A stretch of DNA of 23,871 nt. Source: Larix sibirica. Taxonomy: Eukaryota; Streptophyta; Pinopsida; Pinales; Pinaceae. Each line of letters begins with the position of its first letter. Position 1 is the first letter of the stretch. Made by a program: the position numbers and the translations under genes. Positions 18,111-23,871 of this stretch are shown piece by piece. The stretch is from positions 14,142-38,012 of the forward strand of contig NWUY0300072813.1 in NCBI GenBank assembly GCA_004151065.3, given 5' to 3'. Under the pieces are notes generated by a model. That model ran no database searches, had not been told where the DNA came from, and saw only the letters and a list, made by a program, of their open reading frames with translations.

Positions 18111-18990
18111 TATCTTCATGCATTCAGTTAGTGGTGCACAAATCCCACTAAATTTATTGATAAATTTCCTGTAAAATCTTGCCAACCCATGAAAATTCCT
18201 CACATTAAAAATACATCTAGGTATTGGCCATTTAACATTAGTCCTTACCTTTTCAGAGTTCATTTTTAGACCTTATGGGGAAACTACAAAAACTAAGTAA
18301 ATCATCTCTTCTTGTAAGAAAGTACATTTCTTCAAATTAACAAACCATTTCTCTTCTTTCAACCATTCTATCACTTCTCCAAATGTACCAAATGCTCTTC
18401 TTTGGACTTGCTAAAAATTAGAGTGTTATCAAGATATAGATGACAAAATTCCCAAGAAAAGACTTCAAGACTTCATTCATCAACCTCATAAATGNTACTT
18501 GGTGCATTAGTTAACCTAAATGGATAACTAGGGACTCAAAAAATCCATCCTCCAACTTGAAAATTGTCTTCCACTCATCATCTTCCATTATCCAAATTTA
18601 ATGATATCCACTTTTATAATCTATTTGCAAAATATCCTTTTCCCCGCACAAACAATGCACAAAGTCATCCATCATGGACATGGAAAACTAGTGATTGATG
18701 GTATCCTTGTGGATAGTCGTTGAATTGATAAACATTCTCCACTTGGTTCTTTTCTTAGGTGCCAACATTGTAGCTATAACATGGCACTTAAACTCTCTTT
18801 TAATAAAACCCTATCAAGTAATTCATGTACCTCACTCTTTGCATGAGTAATTCGAAAAAGGGATTTATTGGATAGATTTGATCTAGGCATCAAATCTATT
18901 TGATGAGAAATACTTCTAGTGCCATGACATATATCAACATCCATTCCATTTGAAACTATCTCCTTAAATATGCTTACCAAAACATAGACC
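18111..18990 (-). pseudogene. Gypsy reverse transcriptase, broken
   Basis: Minus-strand pieces are DLMPRSNLSNKSLFRI and ELLDRVLLKESLS (about 18790-18900), RLTNAPS (about 18500-18520), FVIY (about 18440), EWLKEEKWFVNLKKCTF-type residues near 18350-18390, and NFHGLARFYRKFINKF near 18150-18200, leading into FQWT at about 18110. The YxDD active-site block near 18430 has a frame break and an Asn in place of its last Asp. One ambiguous base (N) lies at 18495. Dead enzyme; its original role was copying element RNA into DNA. Confidence 0.85.
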
Positions 18991-19351
18991 TAAAGTGGCA
19001 CATAACTCTTTGCATTAGCTAAGAAGTTGGACTCTCTTCAAAATTATGGCCAAACATAAATTTTCCTTCTCTTGCTCCTTCAAATTCCTTGGCTTAACAA
19101 AACATCACTTGGTTGTTGTTGTTGCTACTACTTCTATGTTAATACTATTTTTTTGCTCTTCTCCGCTGCCTCCTCTTTCATAGGCAACAACCTAAAACTC
19201 TTCCCATCCTTCACAAAGTCATATGTATTCTTTATATCGTCATGAAAAACTTTCTTGTCAAACAACCACAATGTTTGTAGCAACATGTGACAAGCATCTA
19301 TCTCAGAGACATCACATAGTACTTGGTCTTTATAATTATCTATCTAAAAAT
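18991..19351 (-). other. Protease-RT spacer of the gypsy element
   Basis: Lying between the protease and RT remnants, this stretch should encode the connecting segment. In translation it is fragmented by stops, and only short pieces (such as KEFEGARERKFMFGH near 19040-19090) look protein-like. No separate gene. Confidence 0.5.
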
Positions 19352-19597
19352 TTAACATGCGTTTCTTCGACATGGTGATATGTTTACCCTTTGCATCCAT
19401 GAAGCCCAGTATGCATTGGGATGAGGAATGCACTTTAACTTCAACGTTTCAATAACCTTTGTGGAAATTAAATATTGTGTACTTCCACCATTTATGATTA
19501 AGTCAAAGGATTTACCTTGAATCTCGCATTTACACTTGAAAAAACTCCTTCGTTGTTCAGGATCACCAATAGTATTCTTCTCAGGCTTGAGCAACAC
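19352..19597 (-). pseudogene. Gypsy aspartic protease, catalytic Asp lost
   Basis: An 81-codon frame includes FKCKCEIQGKSFDLIINGGS followed by a TKVIETLKL helix and PHPNAYW, the arrangement of the retropepsin-like domain of plant Ty3 elements. The active-site triad is normally Asp-(Ser/Gly)-Gly; here the Asp position is Asn (INGGS), which would abolish activity. It lies directly downstream of gag in the minus direction. Confidence 0.75.
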
Positions 19598-19740
19598 TCA
19601 TCTCTAAATACAGTTGTCTCCCTATTCATGATGAGTCATGACAACATTCTCTCCAACAACTACTCCTTCATCTACCTCCATGACATGAGTCTTATCCTCA
19701 CTTCTTTCTCCATAATCATGATTTTCTCTACCCTCTGATT

Positions 19741-20430
19741 TCATGTGTTCTTACACTCCACATTTGTATCCAATGATGGCATAATTACTTCCTCGACCTC
19801 TTTCATAACCTCTACCTCTGCTAGCATTGTTCCCCTAGTATTCTTTACTAGCCACTTCACCCTGTTGATTATTTTTGGGTTGTCCTCTTGCAACATTCGT
19901 TCTTTCCCTGCCTTTAGAACCTCTTCCTTTGAAGTTCTTTTGTTGTATCCTATGCAACATTTTCTCAACCTTCAGAGTAATCTGATAAGCTTCATCTATG
20001 ATATTAAAAGGATGGGTATTCATCTCATTTTGGATTATAACTTCAATCCATTAACATATCTCATTACTCTTTGGTACTCTAGCTATTTAAGTCGCGATCT
20101 AAGTAATAACTTGAAGAATTCTTCAATATACTCCTGGACATAAGTTTTTTTTGCTCAAATTTTATGTTTATTTGCAAAGAATTTGTTGGTAATCAACAAG
20201 AATGAATTTCTCTTTGATCGGAATCACCATTTTATTCCAATATTGATCTTCTCTAGCTGCTCCTCTACTTTGTATTTTTTCACAATGCCCCACCAGAACA
20301 TAGTGTGACCCTTTGGCTTAGTTTCAATGAAATGAACCCTATTGAGGTCTTGGATATTTTTGTATTTGAAATACCTCTCGAGCTCTTCTAACCAGTCAAT
20401 CAGAGCCTTATATTTTAAACTATCATCCTA
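19741..20430 (-). pseudogene. Gypsy gag (capsid/nucleocapsid), broken
   Basis: Minus-strand translation from about 20410 gives YKALIDWLEELERYFKYKNI, then KPKGHTMFWW, VQEYIEEFFKLLLRSRL (about 20090-20140), FNIIDEAYQITLKVEKMLHR (about 19960-20010), and a basic GRGSKGRERTNVARGQ tail. This is the retrotransposon gag family (capsid-like, then a basic linker). Near 19750-19770 a KCG remains of the zinc knuckle, followed by a stop. Several stops and a frameshift break the gene. Confidence 0.8.
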
Positions 20431-20838
20431 CACAAAAATTTCCAATATATAGAATAACCTATTTCCTTCATAACATTGAACAATTGCATTTAGGGGTCTC
20501 TTTCATTAGTAGTATATTATTCATTTACCTCAAATTATGATTCTCATCTTCTTCTTCATCTCCAGCTTTGCCTCTTCTATTCTCCTCCTCAAATCCTATA
20601 ATCAGTGTTTCCTCATGCCTCTTTGAGTTGCTCTATTCATGGCAGCATCCTTGTAACTCATCTCACAGTCCACAACCAACTACTATTCATAAGCTTCCTT
20701 CTTGGAAATGTCTCCCACGAGTTCCACTTCCGATGATCACACCCATTGGAATAAGCTTCTCTTTGGTCTCAATGCAACCACAATTTTACTCTGGAACAAA
20801 ATCTTTGAACAAGGACAAACTGACAATACTGAATATTT
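20431..20838 (-). other. Leader between gypsy primer site and gag
   Basis: About 400 bp without minus-strand coding signal, as expected for the untranslated leader of a Ty3 element. Plus-strand open frames here (for example 20568-20879) lack any known motif and are probably accidental. Confidence 0.5.
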
Positions 20839-20849
20839 ATCTAATACCA
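20839..20849 (-). other. Degenerate primer-binding site (tRNA-Met type)
   Basis: On the minus strand this reads tggtattagat, one change from the first nine bases of the common plant primer site complementary to initiator tRNA-Met (tggtatcag...). It sits two bases after the proposed end of the 5' LTR and upstream of gag, where a primer site must lie. Confidence 0.45.
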
Positions 20850-20851
20850 AT

Positions 20852-21257
20852 TGGTGCAAGGAAGGGAAACAAAAAATGAAACAACATCTATTGTAGAGCC
20901 AAGCTTGCAGTCTCAAAATGCTAAAACTATAGAACTTGTACCTACACACAATATTAAAAAAGTTGTAGAGCATAGGACAATGAAAGTGTAATGTATTGAC
21001 CTACTAGGAACAATGATTAAAGAACAACTTTTGAACAAATATATTTGTAGGAAAGTAAATAAATGAGGCAATGTTATAAAACCTGCAAAATGTAACCCTT
21101 GTATTGATAATCCCAAAAAAATAATTCAATGTTCACGGACCTCTTTAAGGGGGAAACCTCCTTTGAATAGAGCTCCAATATAATAAAACACTTGACAAAG
21201 AAAATACTAATATAATAATATAAATGTAATGTTACAATATATAAGGCTTAATAGACA
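20852..21257 (-). mobile_element. 5' LTR of the gypsy element (proposed)
   Basis: Read on the minus strand, the segment starts tgtctattaag at 21257 and ends with CA at 20852, two bases before the primer site. It holds a TATA-like ttatatattg close to the start. Its outer boundary coincides with the point where the neighbouring LINE coding frame stops making sense. I cannot pair it with an obvious 3' LTR, so length (406 bp) and limits are provisional; only its last part resembles the segment at 12617-12997. Confidence 0.45.
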
Positions 21258-21823
21258 TGGAATGTTTGAAGCATTTCAACTTGCATTATTATGTCATTGG
21301 GCTTTGTTTCTGAATAAAGAGATTTAAAGTGCTCATGGGCTTCCATTTTCATGCTCTCAAAATTTGTTATTTTGCTACCCTTGAGAGTTCATTATTTCTT
21401 TAATGCAGTTCATGTATTGTCTTCCTTTTGCTTGCTTATGAAATAAATCTATATATTGATCCTTTGCTTGCAACGAGAGGCTTCTTGACTTAAGATTCCA
21501 CATCTCTTCCTCTCTATTTATCTGATGTATCTTGAGGCTTAGCTCATGTTCTTCTAGTAGATTGTATTTTGTGATTTCCTTACTTTCCATTGTATCCTGA
21601 AGCTTTTCTATATTTCTTTCCAGGTCCTCCTTTTCTATCTGTAGGTCCTTATATGAGCTCTTTGCCCAATCCTTTATTTTGGATTTGATCATTTTCATAT
21701 TTGCTTCCCACATATAGGTAGGGGATCCCCTGATATCGACTTTCCATATGATTTTTATTAGATCCATAACCATTGTCTCCTGCAACCAAAGATGATTAAA
21801 TCTAAAAGGGATGGGACCAAAAT
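21258..21823 (-). pseudogene. LINE polyprotein fragment (endonuclease-RT linker)
   Basis: From 21823 downward one frame reads FGPIPFRFNHLW, W(E)ANMKMIKSKIKDWAKSS, a long Glu/Lys-rich helical region, EEEMWNLKSRSL, DLFHKQAKGRQYMNCIKEI, to a stop at 21375-21377. After a frame change it continues SKITNFESMKMEAHEHFKSL down to about 21260. This is the region between the endonuclease and the RT core of plant L1-type LINEs. It is open for 150 codons, so decay is moderate. It is cut at both sides by LTRs: the upstream part of the LINE is missing beyond 21823 and the RT core is missing below 21258. Confidence 0.8.
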
Positions 21824-21948
21824 TGTTGAGACCTAATCCTCGAGATTATGGTCCAAGTTGTAAATAAGGTAAATATTAGTCAGTTGAATAATAGGAGAAG
21901 TTGAGGAGTCATATGGACTCCAATGGATCTCTTGGAATATGAAGTCTA

Positions 21949-22020
21949 GGAGACACTCTCCCAATGTATAAATAAACATCTTAAGGAGACACTCTCCCAA
22001 TGTATAAATAAACATCTTAA
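21949..22020 (+). repeat. Perfect 36-bp duplication including the LTR TATA box
   Basis: Two identical 36-bp copies lie at 21949-21984 and 21985-22020. Each begins ggagacactctcccaatg, contains tataaata (21967-21974 and 22003-22010) and ends catcttaa. The duplication thus doubles the likely core promoter of the LTR. Confidence 0.9.
21967..21974 (+). promoter_or_regulatory. LTR TATA box, first copy
   Basis: The sequence tataaata, preceded by ctctcccaatg, lies about 90 bases before the LTR end, a normal place for the promoter of a short LTR. An identical box is at 22003-22010 through the 36-bp duplication, leaving about 50 bases from that box to the LTR end. Confidence 0.6.
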
Positions 22021-22060
22021 TTCATGAATAGATCAATTCGAGAATCAATTACTCTGACAG

Positions 22061-22072
22061 TGGTATCAGAGC
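22061..22072 (+). other. Primer-binding site, initiator tRNA-Met type
   Basis: The sequence tggtatcagagc is the usual plant LTR-retrotransposon primer site, complementary to the 3' end of initiator tRNA-Met. It sits one base after the LTR end at 22059 and proves the orientation (plus) and the LTR/internal boundary. Confidence 0.85.
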
Positions 22073-23152
22073 TCTGGCGTCCTGCCTTAAATCTTGTTGT
22101 TATAACTTGCAATTCTGTATTCTGTCAGCCAAATGATTCATAATCTCCATAAGTTTCCCTTTTGCTTCACCAGGGTTCCTGCTAGCCCCTGCTCTCAGCG
22201 TTTTCCTGCTTGAAAGTCTTCCTTGCTTGATAGACATTTTATCTTAGAGCTACGTTGAACCTTTCCGTCCTCCACGATGGCTATCTCCTCCGTGTAAGAC
22301 TACTAGCATGTGAATTGTGAAGCCTGTAGCTACATGGTTACACGGTGAGACCATCGAAAACCCTAATTACAAGAGGTCGTTTCTTTGTTCTTCGAGGATT
22401 CCAAGAAACTGTGGAGACCTTCATATTACACTAACAAGAAGATCGTGTGATCTCTTTTGATTTTTGAGTGGAATGATCTCTATTGAATGCAACGTGGACA
22501 TGAAGATCTACTTGGGCATTGAATACTTCTCTCCCTCTTTGTGTAGCTCTCTCTCTGCTTGTTGCAGGGCGTGAATACTATAACTATTGATGAGTACAAC
22601 ATTGAGCCCATTAGAGATTTATTGAGAGTTGTGACCACTGCTATCTCCTCCAGATTGAGAGTTGTTGATTACTATATTCGCGTGAAAGGAATTATGAGCT
22701 GCCACAATAGAGAGTGTCGGTAAATATTCTTGTATGTTGATGTGTGTTGAAGTGAGCTACAATGCAACCATTTGGAGCTGCAACTCCCCTTCTAGAAGAG
22801 TTGTGACATCTGTTGTGATCCACGACATCATTCAACTGAGCTACAACCTCATTCAATGATGCGTGGAGGTAAAATGTCTTTGCAATTTTTTGTTGAAGTG
22901 TGCTACATTTTGAAGACCGTTGAAGAAGTGAGCTGCACTAATGCGACCTCCATTAACTGCTGCGACCTCCATTGAAATTTTGTGAAATGCATTAATGTTA
23001 TTGATTTGGTTAATTAAATATTGTATTTTTTCCTCTCTTGTTTCGGCCGCTCTGCAACCTTGCATGCAGCACCTAGGGTTCTGAGCTGCCTCTCTCAGCC
23101 TCACCCCTCTGCCCCACCTTCTCCTTGCCTGACCTGACCCCTGGTACGACCC
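22073..23152 (+). other. Non-coding leader between LTR and LINE-type ORF1
   Basis: No gag or other frame is recognisable in this 1.1 kb. Short repeats occur (tgcgacctccatt at 22942 and 22961; gagctacaa and gagctgca phrases several times). The last 100 bases become C-rich. It is probably part retrotransposon leader and part 5' UTR of the downstream LINE, but I cannot place the junction. Confidence 0.5.
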
Positions 23153-23871
23153 ATGGCAGAACCACGGGGCGGGGCCGAGGGCCCCCCTGGCTCGGCCCCC
23201 TCGTCCTCCAACCCAACTGCCTCTGTGCAGATCAGGACAGTTGAGGTACCTCTGACATACCTAGAAGCCTCGACCGCTCAGAAGAACCCTTTGACGTCCA
23301 AGCCGTCAAATGTCACGAACACCTGCATAGCCAAAGCCGCCAAAAGAACCCAGCTCACGCTCCCTGCTGAACGCATCAATGCCCGTGTGCAAAAACTCAA
23401 AGATCATGCCTAGTGGGAAAATTCATAGGTTTTTGGCCAACAGAGCAAGCCCTCCGCGGCTGGATAATGTCCAAATGGAAACCCAAGGCACACTTTGATC
23501 TACAGCTTGGATCAAAAGGTTTCTTCACCATCATATTCCATCGACTTGAGGACAAAGCAAGAGTGGAGGATGGAGGCCCATACTTCTTCAACTCAGCAAG
23601 TTTATACCTCTGACACTGGACGGAAAAATTCAACCCCGATAAAGAGGACTTCACATGGGCTCTAGTCTGGATAAGGATGTACTAATTGCCTCAAGAATAT
23701 TGGGATGAAGACACGCTCAAGGACATCGGCAACACCCTTGGAAACTATGTCAGAGTTGCAGAACAAACAAAAAACAATAAGTACACCTCCTATGCCCATA
23801 TATGTGTCTACATGCACATAGCCAAATCCATGAAGACACGGAATGGGTTCAACCATTAGACTATGAGCATG
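23153..23871 (+). pseudogene. LINE-type ORF1 with DUF4283, frameshifted, partial
   Basis: ATG at 23153 opens 86 codons of Pro/Ala/Ser-rich, GC-rich sequence ending PAERINARVQKLKDHA at the TAG 23411-23413. One base is missing there: the frame then continues from 23413 as VGKFIGFWPTEQALRGWI, KWKPKAHFDLQLGSKGFF, GGPYFFNSASLYL, the DUF4283 domain of plant LINE ORF1 (gag-like RNA-binding) proteins. Further stops are TGA at 23611 and TAA at 23683, after which LPQEYWDEDTLKDIGNTLG and YTSYAHICVYM continue to TAG at 23857. A zinc knuckle would follow outside the window. The TGA is where a CGA codon could have decayed by methylated-C deamination (inference). Confidence 0.8.

Larger units (their letters stand above)
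15500..20430 (-). mobile_element. Decayed Ty3/gypsy retrotransposon, internal region
   Basis: Read from high to low coordinates the protein remnants occur in the canonical Ty3/gypsy order: gag, protease, reverse transcriptase, RNase H, integrase. Integrase after RNase H separates it from Ty1/copia. All domains are broken by stops and frameshifts, and catalytic residues are lost in protease, RT and integrase, so it is inactive. The parts are listed separately. A 464-bp segment at the RNase H/integrase junction is triplicated. Confidence 0.85.
21824..22059 (+). mobile_element. 5' LTR of a plus-strand LTR retrotransposon
   Basis: 236 bp, beginning tgttgagacc and ending ctctgaca, with the TG...CA termini standard for LTRs. 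It is followed one base later by a good primer-binding site. The start is confirmed independently: the minus-strand LINE frame is intact up to 21823 and stops exactly here. The short length fits copia-type or TRIM-type elements. The 3' LTR would lie beyond the window. Five bases before the start are aaaat, a candidate left target duplication. Confidence 0.8.

Overview
The window looks like nuclear DNA of a seed plant, most likely a gymnosperm (conifer-like). It is AT-rich and dominated by old, heavily mutated plant transposons (Ty3/gypsy, LINE, hAT and foldback elements). Its one clearly intact gene is an intronless PLS-class pentatricopeptide repeat (PPR) gene with a complete DYW domain. The species cannot be fixed from the sequence, and the gymnosperm call is inference from the style of the PPR repeats and the age of the repeats.

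Left part (1-3640): the tail of a LINE-type RNase H, then AT-rich repeat debris. This holds two 100-bp spaced direct repeats, a doubled foldback at 801-1037, a degenerate tandem array (about 1171-1660) and a 143-bp imperfect hairpin (2031-2173). A non-autonomous hAT-like transposon with matching 8-bp target-site duplications (2435-3397) contains a 350-bp palindrome.

Gene (3641-5908): a 755-residue DYW-type PPR protein, predicted to act in C-to-U RNA editing in mitochondria or plastids. A 45-bp tandem duplication lies just after its stop. Downstream (6031-7450) are only weak coding candidates on both strands.

Middle part (7800-15500): a dead LINE fragment (reverse transcriptase C-terminal region) followed by a SINE-like tRNA-derived motif. 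A 3-kb non-coding region (about 9470-12480) reads best as minus-strand LTR-like DNA with a TATA box and internal tandem repeats. After it come an LTR-end-like segment, a possible broken host-gene 5' region at 13066-13464 on the minus strand, a small foldback and a 75-bp minisatellite.

Right part (15500-23871): a decayed minus-strand Ty3/gypsy retrotransposon in the order 5' LTR, primer-binding site, gag, protease, RT, RNase H, integrase (read from 21257 down to about 15500). A 464-bp piece spanning the RNase H/integrase junction is present three times in tandem. Its 5' LTR abuts a minus-strand LINE fragment (21258-21823). That fragment is cut on the other side, in mid-frame, by a plus-strand LTR (21824-22059) with a duplicated TATA region and an initiator-tRNA-Met-type primer site. 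About 1.1 kb further on is a LINE-type DUF4283 ORF1, frameshifted and running off the window.

The PPR gene is the only feature likely to make a working host protein. Everything else is best read as layered, nested transposon remains. I found no CRISPR array, rRNA gene or convincing functional tRNA gene. No entirely new system is evident; the most notable items are the tandem triplication inside the gypsy pol, the duplicated LTR promoter, the LINE fragment between two divergent LTRs, and the hAT element with a strand-symmetric palindrome.
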